Shown: positions 33,510-45,104 of the stretch, in pieces
How the letters are laid out: each line of letters starts with the position of its first letter
How positions within the stretch are numbered: position 1 is the first letter of the stretch
Source of the DNA: Tubulanus polymorphus
Taxonomy: Eukaryota > Nemertea > Palaeonemertea > Tubulaniformes > Tubulanidae
DNA: 64,000 bases
Assembly: GCF_964204645.1 (NCBI RefSeq)
Contig: NC_134032.1
Coordinates: 7,497,175-7,561,174 of the forward strand
Direction: 5' to 3'
Program-made: the position numbers and the translations under genes
Notes under the pieces: model-generated
What the model saw: only the letters and a program-made list of their open reading frames with translations
What the model was told of the DNA's origin: nothing
Databases searched by the model: none

Positions 33510-35789
33510 TGGGAGACAGTGAGTTCCTAACAGAAAAAAGTGATGTTAATGAAAATCAATATTATTGTCCATATTGTAAAAAAATACATTGATAAATCAC
33601 ATAACTCTCGACATAAAAAAACTGCAAATCATAAAAAAAATGTTATAGATTTTGAAACTCCAGAAAATTCTAATGAAAGAAAAGAACGTTTAAATGATAT
33701 GTAGAAAGATGAAATTAAATGTGAAGTTTGTAATGAATTTGTAAAAAAACTAAATCTATTTCAAATAAACCTTTTATGGAAAATGTTAGAAATTATATCG
33801 ATTCACTAGAAATAAAAGATACAATTGAAATTTTAGAAACATTACGTAGTAAAATTGGTCCTGCGTCTATAATATTTAGATTTTTTAAAGGAACAACAAT
33901 AGAAGATTATAGTAAATATATTGAAATAATGGAAAAAATAATGGATTTTGTTATAGATGTCGAATATCCAAAAATTAGTATCTCTGGAAAAGTAAGTTTC
34001 ATGAAGTCAGAAGAAAAATGGATTATAATATTCAAACACACTCTGAAGGAATAATTTCAAAAACAGAAAGAAAAGAGAAATTAGAAAAATATTTAATGAA
34101 TTAAAACGTCATATTGAAGAAAGATATTTTGAGGGTTCAGGTTTAACATTGAATGAAATTATATTTTTAGATTTAAATATTTATAATACAAAAAGGAATA
34201 AAGTATCAAAAAGTAATGAAATGTTTACAAATGATTCAAACTTTACAACAGACAAGGATATTGAAGCATCATCTTATATTAAATTACCATTTACAAGAAA
34301 AGCAGTAATAAATGTTCAAAATGAAGATAATAAATGTTTTCTATGGTCAATTATTAGTTGTTTACACCCAACTCAGGAAAATGTTTGTAGAATAACAGAT
34401 TATCGGAAATACGAAACATTATATAAAATTGATCTAACTATAAAAATGATACCTAAAATAGAAAAAGTTAATAATTTTTAATAAATGTATTCGAATTAAT
34501 GCAATTACCAGAGACAAAAGGTGAAAATATTAAAGATTATACATCAGAAGCTTTATATCTAACAAAACATTATGATGATGAAAATGTTATAGATTTATTA
34601 TACTATAAAAAAGATGAAAATGAACATTATATGTGGTAAAAACAAATAGATTTATTCTTTAGAACAGAAAGTGATCACCATCATAAAATTTATCTAATTA
34701 TCTAGAAAATGTTTATCTAAATTTATGTCTGAAAATGCGTTACTAAAAAAAGTATTATGTGATAATAAAGATTTTTGCAAATTTATAATGCCAACAGAAA
34801 AAGATTATGAATTGAAATTTACTAATCATAAATTTAAAAATATAGTGCCATTTGTAATTTATGGGGATTTTGAATCGTTGAATAAAGAATTAACTCGTCA
34901 AGATAGAAAAGAAATATATAACAAAAAGCAATTTTTAAAATCAATGGACAAAGGAAACAAATTAAATGAAGACATAATTCATGACCCACCAATCATAAAT
35001 ACAATTAAAAAAGTTCATCAAAGAGCTGCTGCTAATGGAATTAATATAAAATCAAATTATCCTGAATTATATGAAGGTCAGTATATTTGTTTTAGAGGTG
35101 AAGATGTTGTAAATGAATTTTGTAATGAAATAATTGCATTAGAAAGTGATTTTGCACAATTATTAAGTGAAAATAAAAAAATGATTATGACTAAAGAAGA
35201 TGAAGTTGATTTTAATTATGCATCTCATTGTTGTTATTGTGAAAAACGTTTTTATTCATTTGATAAAAAAGTTAAAGATCGTGATCATTTAAATTCAAAA
35301 TATCGTGGAGCTGCTCATGAAGATTGTAATTTACAAGCTAAAAAAGTAAATTTCGTACCAATATTATTTCATAATTTATCAGGATATGATACTCATCTAT
35401 TTATAAAACAATTATCAGGAAAATTAGGCGTAATTAATCAAGAAATAGAAGAATATAATGCTATAAATGATGCAAATGTAAGAAAATATGATTTCAAACG
35501 ATTAGCTAAGACATCTGAAAATTATATTTCATTTCAATTTGGTTGTTTGAGATTTTTAGATTCTTATAGATGTTTAGCATGTTCATTAGATAATTTAGCA
35601 AAAAGTTTAGTTGATAATGATTTTATAATAACTCAACATTATTATCCAAAACGGGGTTTTACTTTGCAATCGGAAATCGAAGATAGGTATAGATGTGTTT
35701 GGCCAGTTATTCTGTTATTTAATGTCGCTAAGAATGATTTTCTATCTCCCATTTATAAGAAAAAAAAATTAACTTGTGGTGATGAGTGA
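33510..35789 (+). pseudogene. AT-rich type B DNA polymerase relic (Polinton/adintovirus-like)
   Basis: A run of strongly AT-biased, protein-like frames. A C2H2-like finger (YCPYCKK) is near 33,570. Then come 33,776-34,054, 34,149-34,481 (CFLWSIISCLHP) and 34,725-35,789. The last has VIYGDFESL (exonuclease motif I, D and E), paired cysteines CCYCEKRF, then DRDHLNSKYRGAAHEDCN and FHNLSGYDTHLF (exonuclease motif II). This order is characteristic of the N-terminal part of protein-primed B-family polymerases in Polintons, adintoviruses and related elements. The frames are separated by stops and shifts. The palm motifs needed for polymerisation are absent, so it is truncated and dead. Base composition differs sharply from the flanks, consistent with an acquired element. 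Confidence 0.65.
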
Positions 35790-36770
35790 GCAAAAAAAAA
35801 TTACTTGTGGTGTGTGAGGTGTGTGAGTGGTGTGTCGCCCTCTGATCTGAACGCCTGATATTACAATTACTCACTTGGGCCAGAACCTTTTTTTAAATTG
35901 GGTGTACTCTATTTAAATTTTGGCCACCACGGGGCCGACATGAAAAACTACGTTAACAGCCTAGAAGCCGCCAATTGTTGACCGGTTTATTTCAAACTTG
36001 GTACACAGGCTCCACTTGGGGCAGAACCCTATTAAAGATTAAATAGATGCGATTCAAATTATGGCCACCAGGGAAAACAGCCTAGAGGCTGCAACTGTTG
36101 ATCAATTTTTTACACTTTGTACATATTTCGTTAATATCGTTTTATAGAAATAATTGTGGCCTCGATATTTCCAACGCATTAACCACAAATCGTGTAACTT
36201 CACATGTGGCGGTGAACTTCATGGCGGTGGTCATTTTGCCTCATTCTAGTTGATCTTAAAATAGGCATCCAACCTTTTATAGTTTGATTGGTACATTATG
36301 TTTGTTTCTATTGGTCGAATTAACAGAATTTCTTTCGAATAAATTGAAGTACATAATCGGAGAATTCGGGTCCGGTTCACTCAAACTATCTTCCAATCAG
36401 TCTGGACCGGCAAGTAACTGAATGGGGTAAATTCTGTTGGCTGCCTAATTTAATACATCGAGATTGTGGAAATACTTATATTTTAAGGTTGAAGATCATT
36501 TCGTCCATCTTATATTTCATTGGTTGTTTTCCATGTGTAAATGGTCGTTTTCTATCTCGTTGGTAGTCACCAGTCAATCAATCGTAATCCTTACATTATC
36601 ATACAATGACATTTTAATCGTTTCACTGAATTTTTCTTATTCTCTCAATTATGTTCTTAATAAGATTTAAGCTTAATTCTTCTTCGTAACCGACGATGAA
36701 AGTTATTTCAATTCATAGATCTCTCCTAGTATTCCTGGGAAATGAGATGAATTATCGAAATCATACTTTC
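35790..36770. other. non-coding stretch
   Basis: Short direct repeats of CACTTGGGCCAGAACC / CACTTGGGGCAGAACC (about 35,872 and 36,013) suggest a decayed duplication. The hydrophobic frame at 36,464-36,670 shows no family features. Confidence 0.35.
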
Positions 36771-36775
36771 AGAAT

Positions 36776-36850
36776 ATGAATAAGACTCTCTTCATCGCCA
36801 TTGCTTTGTTCATGGCCATTGGAGCCATTGTTGCAGAAGTTAATCTTTAG
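36776..36850 (+). CDS. 24-codon signal-peptide-like ORF
   Basis: MNKTLFIAIALFMAIGAIVA then EVNL and a stop. It has a Lys at position 3, a 15-residue hydrophobic core and an AxxVA-type cleavage site, which is textbook signal-peptide design. An acceptor-like CATACTTTCAG ends three bases before the ATG. It could be the first coding exon of a secreted peptide gene, but the following GTTAAT is a poor donor and no mature-peptide exon was found. Confidence 0.3.
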   Translation: MNKTLFIAIALFMAIGAIVAEVNL

Positions 36851-37227
36851 TTTAATGCAATCCTCTAACTTGTTAACTTGTATTCAGTAATTTGACGAGT
36901 ATATATTTCAAATATATATATTTCCATTTTTTAAGATTAATTACACAAATAAATCTTTTCGGAGTTAAGCTTAGTAGGCCTTGCCGTGACTGAGTCTAGC
37001 GATGCCATCATGTTAGAATCACTGCTGAGGGAGGACGTTACTCGGTACGTCAGGCTACGACCAGAATACCGCCTTACGTCGACCTACAGAACGTCGTCAA
37101 CATGTATTAACACAGGTTTATCGTCAACATACGTCGATCTACATTTGGAGCCGTCAACGCCAGCGAGACTCGTCAATACTGATCCAGATACAAACTTATG
37201 TTTATATTTTCCAAATATAGAAATATA

Positions 37228-37308
37228 GCTGCAAGCAGCGACAACGGGTTTCTGCCTTGCTGGTTTAAATATCGCACTCGGAAGCGGACGAAGATTCACC
37301 AAATAATT
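37228..37308 (+). repeat. dispersed repeat copy (pairs with 3831-3916)
   Basis: GCAGCGACAACGGGTTTCTG through GACGAAGATTCACC and AATAATTCT matches 3831-3916 in direct orientation. It is followed (37,310-37,520) by GTGTTCACACTAGG / TAGTGTGAACGC, possibly the inverted ends of another small element. Confidence 0.5.
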
Positions 37309-37594
37309 CTGTGTTCACACTAGGATTTCAGTACGGTACTGGGCATTCACACTAGGAAATTATTCGAGGCATGTTCGCGGCTTTTTCAGTTCGGTACTGA
37401 AATACGCGGCGTATTAAGCGCGGAATGCGATTCCGCGCCGAAACCCCGATCTCGGTATGGAACTTAAGGAACTTATTTTCTGTAGTGTGAACGCAGATTC
37501 GGCGCGTATTTACATCCGCGTAGTACAAAACACTAAATACTAATTACACTTCCCTCTATTGGCACACCGGGTGACTACTATACTGGGCTTTCTA

Positions 37595-37885
37595 AGTGCC
37601 GAATTGCCGACTCGTAAGTACCGTACTTCGCTGGTGCCGAATCCGATTAATACGCAATGCGATTAATACGCAATGAATTGAAAAACAAGATCTCGTACGT
37701 CCTTGAGTGACATGCAGTAAGTTCGCTAAATATAAAGGACCCGATCCATTGATGCACCAATGTACATTACACAGGATCTTAAAATCAATCCTGGCTTTGA
37801 TAGGTAGCCAGTGAAGCTGCTTGAGAATAGGAGTAATCCTGTCATACTTGCAGCGTCTACAAACGTGCAGCCATGTTTTGGACAG
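37595..37885 (-). pseudogene. LINE reverse-transcriptase C-terminal fragment
   Basis: On the - strand CKYDRITPILKQLHWLPIKA followed by RIDFKILCNVHWCINGSGPL matches the conserved HI.P.L..LHWLPV..RI.FKIL segment near the end of non-LTR retrotransposon ORF2. The frame degrades after residue 75 and there is no upstream RT. It is a 5'-truncated, dead copy. Confidence 0.7.
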
Positions 37886-38428
37886 CACGCTGAAGTCGCT
37901 AAAGTCTAGACGAGACATGACTGACTCGTGAACTAATTTAGCAGTACCGGGCTATTTCAAGTATTTCCTAATACGTCAAAATTTGTAAAGACCAGCGTAG
38001 GTGGATTTACACATTTCCTTGACATGAGTATCCATTGACCATTGACATATTTTTATCTAGACGGTGTAAATACCCGGTGAAACTTAAGCCCGATGTGATT
38101 TTGACAAATGCTTGCCTCATTTACGTCATAGTCATGGCGTAACTGTGGCATTTTATTTTATCTTTTTGTTGATTCGTATGTTTTTATACTTGTAAGGCAC
38201 TGTGATTAATTCAATTAGTACGGCACTCTATAAGAAAATATTATTATGATTACTATTATTCTACATTACTTTCATCAATCTCGTATTTTGTTCCGCTTGC
38301 TTTGAAAATCAGTCTAAAACCATTCTAACGTGTTCATTATTCGGTTGGCCTGTTCCAAAAAGGGAAACTCTAAAGATTGCAATAAAGGTAAAAGCCCTCC
38401 TTTAATGTTAAGGACATTTTAGCGCCTA

Positions 38429-38757
38429 GATTACGGTGGCGGATTTAGCCTACCGCACTTGCCGCTAATGCGGTAGTCAACATTTTTCCTCTAACAACAT
38501 TTTATTTATTTCATGGATGGACTTGACTTAGCTGATTCCTTGGAAAAAAGTACCCATATTAAGATAGGATTTTTCTCTTCCAAAACCCAGGAAATGTCAT
38601 CTCAGCCCTTTAAATTTTTCAAAATTATCTGGGGGAGGATCCCCAAACCGCCCGTAGGCACGTCGTGCCTTCGGCACTCGTATTGCACATCTCGTGCCGT
38701 CGGGTTTCGGTTGCCGAAATGCGGTAGTCATATTATGCCTCTGGATCCGCCACTGAG
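38429..38757. mobile_element. MITE with GTGGCGGATYYAG ends
   Basis: The left end GGTGGCGGATTTAGCC with AATGCGGTAGTCA and the right end TGCGGTAGTCATATTATGCC with GGATCCGCCACTG are inverted. The interior has the CTGGGGGAGGATCCCCAAACC motif common in such elements. A partial relative (GCGCGGATCCAG) begins at about 45,983. The frame at 38,513-38,833 is a by-product. Confidence 0.65.
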
Positions 38758-39390
38758 ATATCAGAACTCAATGCATTTTGTCGGGTGCGTAAAGTGGACC
38801 CGCGACAGCCCTGGCTACGCCGTGATCTATTAGAACTTGATATTTACACGTTGAACCTTATCACGTTAACCCAATAATAATCAGATTTTACATAAACGCA
38901 GTTAAGTGACTCCACACCTCTTACAGTGAACGCTGTACAAATTAGTTAGTATCTTACGACATGAATGCGTGAATTAGTTTCTTCAACCTCGGAAAACATG
39001 TGGATTAGGAGCCACCACACGCGGTTACGACTCTAATTACAATACACGAAACGTTAAACGTTTTTAATGAGATGACGCGTTGCGCATCATAAACCCGTAC
39101 GTATTTCCCAGCTTTTAGATTCAGTCGTCCGCCGACAACGTGGTAACTAAGCTGTATTAAGGACGATGCAACCGATGGAGCTTGTATGAATTCAGTATTT
39201 CACATACGAAAAATTCCTACACGAATTAGATAAGTTGGATTTCCGGCATTTTTCGGAAAATATGAGTTACATCATCACTATTTGGTAAACATTTTGCCAA
39301 AATTATTGTATTTGATATTTTTTGATTAGATAGTAGTTTAATATTTGTTCTAGTGGAATTCAAAATTGTGAGGGGCAAAAACATCTAAGG

Positions 39391-39940
39391 CCACACCAAA
39401 AGAAAACCTTGTTTCTCGCGCCCGATCGACCCGATATTTCGTCGTTTTAAAAAATCAGAATAAAATATCATCGCCTACAGACCCTTTTTCAAAATTTCGG
39501 GTGATTTAAACTTTTTTTCAAAAATATTTATTTGGCCGACCGACTACCACTCTCCATTCTCGTAAATATTTTGTCTTCTTAATCAAATTGTGATGTCGGC
39601 ATTGAGATCAACATCGTAAGAATATCTTATTACGTCGAATTTAACAATTTGATTCTGGAAATGGTACAGCTGTGCTTAGACCACTTTGCTTATCGAGACA
39701 TTGATGGTGACCTTGGATTGTAAAATTCCAGGAATTCCGTGAAATATGTTCAAAATACAGTTTTTATAGTTGATTGTTCAAACACCTCAACTTCCTTTTA
39801 TTATTGTGGTCTACTAGCTGCTAATCATGTTCCTAACTAAAAAAATTTTTCTGTGAAAAGAAAAAAATCCCTACCTACCTACCCATTTTGGTGATTGCCC
39901 CACCCGAGGAACAGGATTTTTTAGTGTGTCCTTTTTGGTG
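39391..39940. mobile_element. Harbinger-like MITE, degenerate copy
   Basis: Starts GGCCACACCAAAAGAAA after a TAA and ends in a decayed GGAACAGGATTTTTTAGTGTG. Internal TTGGATTGTAAAATTCCAGG and GGCCGACCGACTACC match 41,683-42,329 in inverse orientation. No intact transposase. Confidence 0.65.
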
Positions 39941-40540
39941 TTATTTTGACTGAAATTGGTTTTGGAGCCTCAGCATCCCTAGCAACGGGCCTTAGACACG
40001 AAGCGTCATAATGGATAGAATTGTATGAAGCAAGCATTGTAAGGCTCCCCTTAGTTGTTGAATACAGACTGGATCAATGCGTTTAGTTTCAATGTCACGG
40101 AGCTGTGTTAGCTTGAAAATCTCAGATCTTTTTCAGATCTTATGATATTCTCAGTTTAAAAGACATCTATTCATCATGAAATAGATTGAAATACTTGATC
40201 AGTATTCACAAAGCAATAGGAACCAATGAACAGCTATAATGAAGTGAAAAAAGAAAATATTGGGAGGGGGCCTTAAGGGACATTTACTTAGGCCAACCCC
40301 AAAAAACCCAATATGGCCACGCCCATGCCACAGCAAAGTTTTTGTCAATTACTGGCATGGTTATAACCCAATTGGCCATATGAACACTGTAGAAGGGTCA
40401 CATAGTCAGAAGAGTAGGAGAGCAATTCATTTGGCTGGAGCATTAGCCTAGTTTGCCACTCACTTTTAGGTACTATTTGTCTAAAATGTTCAATTTCTCG
40501 CAGTTCATTTTACCGTTTATTTTTACTATTTACTACAAAA

Positions 40541-41203
40541 CCAGGAAGAAAGCCACTAAATATTTGGATGGATATATGAAAGCTGCGGGTAGTGTAGTGT
40601 GTAATGGGTAGTGTAGTGTGATCTGTGTGCATTTGTGGCCAGCACACAGATCACATTGTTCAATGGGGTTTGGTCCAGGACTCGCGAGATTTTCAACAAC
40701 ACGGAAGTAACGTGTAATAAATGATGACTTGAATTGCATGACTACCTACCACCCCTCATTATTGTTGGTAAAGTAAACGTTCTGCACTGACTAAAAATTA
40801 GCAATAATAATTAGTAACATTTTAGAAATGGCCAGAATTTTAACTTAGATTCTCTCTCATTTTTATTCTACAATTGCGATTGGTATAATTTTTTTTAAAC
40901 GGCCGTTAAGGCTTCATGTTTCGTCTGCAATTCACTGCAAATAGTTACGCAACTACGCACATTTCAGTGTTTTTGGCAGCTGTACACTCAATCGGCACCG
41001 TTCGTGACTAGCTTCACTGCGGAATTATCATTAATTAACATCGCCATATCACATCATCAACTTATATTGTGCCTTAAAACCCTAACAGCCGAAATAATTG
41101 AAATGCACACACGATTTCTATCATTGAAAATTGAGAGAGTGTTCTGCTGCTTCGCGTAAATCCCGCGCGGTGGCGCAACCGCGCGGAGTGGGGCCGATAC
41201 GTC
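40541..41203 (-). repeat. inverted 0.67-kb duplication, copy 2
   Basis: Reverse-oriented partner of 22,642-23,317, 17 kb away. The - strand frame ending at 40,533 keeps the same roughly 66-residue reading as copy 1, with only a handful of substitutions and no stops. Both hairpins are also kept. Confidence 0.8.
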
Positions 41204-41611
41204 CAGATTGTGAGAGTTTGGTCTATTGTATTTCTTTTTATGGCCATCTAAAACTCTTAGAATCTATGTAAGAAGTATATTCTTGGTTGTACAACACTCT
41301 CTTGCATATTTAATTAGGTCCAAAATATTGGAAAAAGTCATCGGCGCAATTTGAAAATGAAAATTTTTTTTTTATAAAATAGTATATAATCATAATATAT
41401 AAGTTTTTGGCACTGCAATAGGGTCTTAGTGATAGACATGTGTGTTCATATGTCTGTAATGAGAAATCTTTGCACCGCACCATTTGAAAAATACCTTCTC
41501 TTTCACCTCATTATCATGCCTCATTGGCGTGATTAATTAAGAAAATTATCAGGAAATGTTAGGCAATTCCTATGTTCTATGATGGTGTATAAATGTACCA
41601 TAAGAATTCAG

Positions 41612-42620
41612 TTCGGTAACGGAAAGATTAAAATCAACATCTACAAGAACTGATATAAAATCGCTGAAATATTTCTGGCTTAGGCCACACCAAAAAAACC
41701 TGTTTCTCGGGCGGGGCAATCACCAAACTGGGTTGGTCGGTAGGGAATCTTTTTTTCTTTTTATAGAAAAAAAAAATTTGGGGTATTCTTCTGACAGTGG
41801 GTAGGTCGCCGTAAATAATTTTTTTACGGGACCAAATTTCCAGTTAAAAATATGATTAGCAGCTAGTCGACCACGATAATAAAGGGAAGTTGATTTTTTT
41901 GTATTATATTTCACACTTGGAAACCGTTTATATAAAGAAAAAACATCAAAATCTTGAATAGGCGTATAATATATTGTATACGGAATTCCTGGAATTTTAC
42001 AATCCAAGGTCGCCATCAATATCTGATTAGCAACGTTGTCTGAGCACACAAGTACCATATCCAGAATGAAATTGTTAAATCCGATGTAATAAGATCATGT
42101 CGTCTCGGTGCCGACATCACGATTTCACGAAAAAGAAAAAACTTTTACGAGAATGGAGAGCTTTGTAGTCGGTCGGCCACATATATATTTTTGAAAATAG
42201 TTATTTCATCCACAATTTTGAAATAGGGTCGGTAGGCAATTTTATTTTATTTCGAAAATGATTATTTGAAATGACGAAATATCGGGTCGGTCGGGCCCGA
42301 GAAACAGGGCTTTCTTTTGGTGTGGCCTTATTCATGTATACTAACCACTGTTGACGTGTATCATCGATTTCAAACCAGATACATGGGTTGTAACAGGAAA
42401 GAAATTAATCTGCTATGGGAAGAAATTAGCCCTCCGACTTTCGTTCGGATTTTAACTGATTTTCTATTTTGGGACCCAAGAATCGACAATGAGATAGGGG
42501 AGTTTCCGACTTGTATAATCCGACTTTGGAATAACAGTTCTCTGACAAATACGTAGGAGGAAAAATCAGGACCATCATTATCCATCCGATATTAGCGATT
42601 ATCCGACTTCGGCCGGTTTA
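41612..42620 (+). repeat. satellite-flanking repeat split by a MITE
   Basis: The halves at 41,612-41,682 and 42,330-42,620 together match 9990-10,254. The break is exactly at the MITE (41,683-42,329), so this gives an unoccupied-site reference for that insertion. Confidence 0.65.
41683..42329. mobile_element. Harbinger-like MITE, 647 bp, TTA duplication
   Basis: Terminal inverted repeats GGCCACACCAAAA...TTTTGGTGTGGCC are flanked by TTA on both sides, the TWA-type target duplication typical of PIF/Harbinger. The - frame 41,720-42,058 spans most of the element but shows no DDE transposase features. Confidence 0.8.
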
Positions 42621-43130
42621 GTGTATACAGTTGCTTATTTAAGTATGGGGATGCTGATTTCAAGGAGTGGCTGTCCTTAAGGCGGAGCTTGCGGCAAACA
42701 TGGCGATACAATCTGATTGACGTGTGACGTGACACGGGCCAATATAAAATGATCCAACGCGCGTCGCCTGTTCATCTTCGTGTGCGGGAAATGTAGACAC
42801 AGCTTCGGAGTTCGTAGCTAAAATCTGGACATCCGATATTCGATAATTTTCAAAGCCCAAAAGAAAACCCCAGCTGATTGACAAAAACTGGCGTTTTAGG
42901 TTGATTTTGTAGGATCTGCCGTATATCCGCGAGGTTTTAGTGCGACATCAGAGCGACATTCATCACGTTTTCTATATTGTCTTCTATGACAACAATCCAC
43001 ACTCATAACTTTCGAGGGAATAATCGTTGATTTCATCGTTGATTTACAAACGATTTTGGAAACGACACAGTCTCAGCGCGCGAGCAACACACTGATAATC
43101 TCAAAACATTGACATTCGTGAATTAGAAAG

Positions 43131-44237
43131 ATGAATTCGACTTCAAATTACGCAAATAAAAGTCATCTCCAAGAAGAATACCTCTATGGTTCGTACTGCT
43201 ACTTCTACTTCGTCTATCCTGTAGATTTGGTGAATACTATGAAGCCGTGGGTGAAATGGGTACACGTTATATGCAGTTCGTTCTTCATCGTCTTCGGACT
43301 GATGTCAAATATTGTATCATTTATCGTAATGATGATTCCAAAAATGCGCAAGTGCTCGTTCGCAGTATACCTGGCAGCTTTAGCCATTAGCGACGGATGT
43401 AATTTGATAATGCACGGTATATTCTGGATTAATTTCGTCAGCGGACTTTCGGGTGCACCATTGGCCATCGTGGTCAGTGGTGGATTGGCAAAAACCTTCA
43501 TGAAATATACGAGTTTTTATTTTGCCGCTTTGAGCAGTTGGTTAGTAACATTGATTAGTATTGAACGTTTTATAGTTGTCCGTTTCCCAATGTCGGCTTC
43601 GCGCTTGTGTCGCCGTCGATCGGCATGTGGCGCCACCTGTTGCACGTTTCTCGGCATCCTGTGCGTCATATTAACCGACTGCTCTCTGCGTCCGTGGATG
43701 AACTATGACGCCAGTTGTAGAATACCCAGTCAACGTCACGATTCACGCACTATAGGGGCTCTAATGATTGGCTACCTGCCTTTTATTACCATTACGTTCT
43801 GTTGCGTCAATATAGTGGCGGTTTTGAACAAGCGCAGTACTAACATGCCGATCGCCTCGGTCAAACTGACCAATAACAGAGTCACTCGTCTCATGCTGTT
43901 CGTCATGTTCGTTTTTCTTTTACTGCTATTTCCTACTATAGTTTCTCTTACTCTGGTAGCCGTGCTCCCACACTTACGACAGTCATTGAAGTTCGCATCG
44001 GGTCCGATGTCCGTCATCCTTTGGGAAATAAGCTATTCAGTTAATTTTCTCATTTACGCATTGTCTAGTCGAAAGGTAAGGGAAGCGTTCGTCGAGAAGT
44101 TTTTAGTTTGGTCGACAGATGGTGCTCCTTGTGACAGCCGATTTAGTGATCGAATGAATAAAAAAACAAAAAAGTCCGAAGAGACACCAGTCTCCGCTAC
44201 ACCCGCGACTTACGGTAGTGAACCCGGTGCGAAGTAG
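43131..44237 (+). CDS. class A GPCR-like receptor, single exon (368 aa)
   Basis: Seven hydrophobic segments lie at about 41-69, 78-103, 118-143, 165-185, 207-233, 250-280 and 287-311. Family marks: GLMSN in TM1, LAISD in TM2, IERF at the TM3 end (residues 144-147, in place of DRY), FP in TM6 and NFLIY in TM7 (305-309, in place of NPxxY), then a basic helix 8 (SSRKVREAF). N-glycosylation sites N2 and N9 lie in the short N-terminus; the tail is Lys/Ser/Thr-rich. It would sit in the plasma membrane and signal through G proteins, probably for a peptide ligand as in invertebrate orphan receptors. Oddities: no cysteine at the usual start of TM3, so the standard extracellular disulfide is absent, and there is no CWxP. 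The ATG is the first in frame after an AT-rich leader. Confidence 0.9.
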   Translation: MNSTSNYANKSHLQEEYLYGSYCYFYFVYPVDLVNTMKPWVKWVHVICSSFFIVFGLMSNIVSFIVMMIPKMRKCSFAVYLAALAISDGCNLIMHGIFWINFVSGLSGAPLAIVVSGGLAKTFMKYTSFYFAALSSWLVTLISIERFIVVRFPMSASRLCRRRSACGATCCTFLGILCVILTDCSLRPWMNYDASCRIPSQRHDSRTIGALMIGYLPFITITFCCVNIVAVLNKRSTNMPIASVKLTNNRVTRLMLFVMFVFLLLLFPTIVSLTLVAVLPHLRQSLKFASGPMSVILWEISYSVNFLIYALSSRKVREAFVEKFLVWSTDGAPCDSRFSDRMNKKTKKSEETPVSATPATYGSEPGAK

Positions 44238-44679
44238 AATATGTCATACTTATAGTTTAAGCATGTTTTAACTAAACGCCACCTTGTGTTTGATGTTTGA
44301 GCTGGTGAATTGCCCTGCATAACTCTCGACAACTCCAATCGAGGGTAATTGGTTTCTTGGCTAAGGGGGAATTGGTTAAGTTGTGGTGTTCCAAATGAAG
44401 GTTTGATGAATTCGCAGCGCAATTGACCGTCAATACCTGCCAACCATAACAAGAAAAAGATAATACGCTGGTATTTCTGCATATTATGTAAATTAATCTT
44501 TACAATTATTCCTAACAATTATTATGAGCTTCAATATATTACTTTATTGTCGTTGTCACTTTATGTCCACACTTGAGTCTATTAAAGTTTGGGATTTGGT
44601 GAGCCAAACGTTTTAGCAACACATATCGAATATTTCAATGAATATATAAACAACGTATTCTAAATGTTATCGATGTAAG

Positions 44680-44685
44680 AATAAA
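44680..44685 (+). terminator. candidate polyadenylation signal for the GPCR gene
   Basis: AATAAA lies 443 bp after the stop codon, followed by an AT-rich stretch. It is the first canonical hexamer downstream that I see. Confidence 0.35.
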
Positions 44686-44921
44686 AGCAGATTTATTGGG
44701 AAAATGAATACATGTTCGTAAAGTTAATTTCGATATTTGTATTGTACACAGACAGTTCGGGAATAATGGTCTGACGAAAGCCCGAGTACCAAAAATATTA
44801 GATGAAAAGTATCACTCAAATGGACAAACTGTCGCTATCCTTATAAAAATTGACCGTCAAGACTTCACCAATATGTCGAGGATTTCAGGCAGAGACCATC
44901 GACAGCTTATCACCAACATGA

Positions 44922-45104
44922 ACATCCGGGACAGTCGTGTCATCGCTCAGAAAGTTTGAAAAGCAAGCTAATATTGTTGTAGACAAATTGGCAAAATACT
45001 TTGAAAAGTTCATAAGAGATGGACTTTTACATACATATACAGATAATCAATTGAAAATTATCAATATGGCCAATACAAATGAATTGTTTGGCGGCATAAA
45101 GTAA
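44922..45104 (+). CDS. 60-codon open fragment, unknown
   Basis: The frame opens after a stop and has SSLRKFEKQANIVVDKLAKY, then FEKFIRDGLLHTYTDNQLKI and INMANTNELFGGIK before a stop. It has a helical, protein-like composition but no ATG near the start. It may be the tail of a dead mobile-element gene. On the opposite strand at about 45,150-45,260 another protein-like tail (CIDCETTRKQKIALLKNEAI) appears. I recognise neither. Confidence 0.3.
   Translation, partial: TSGTVVSSLRKFEKQANIVVDKLAKYFEKFIRDGLLHTYTDNQLKIINMANTNELFGGIK

Noticed and set aside
36464-36670. Small membrane protein gene
   Set aside because: Hydrophobic by composition only; no start context, splice sites or family signature.
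41720-42058. 112-codon - strand gene
   Set aside because: Lies wholly inside a MITE and includes low-complexity sequence; no transposase motifs.
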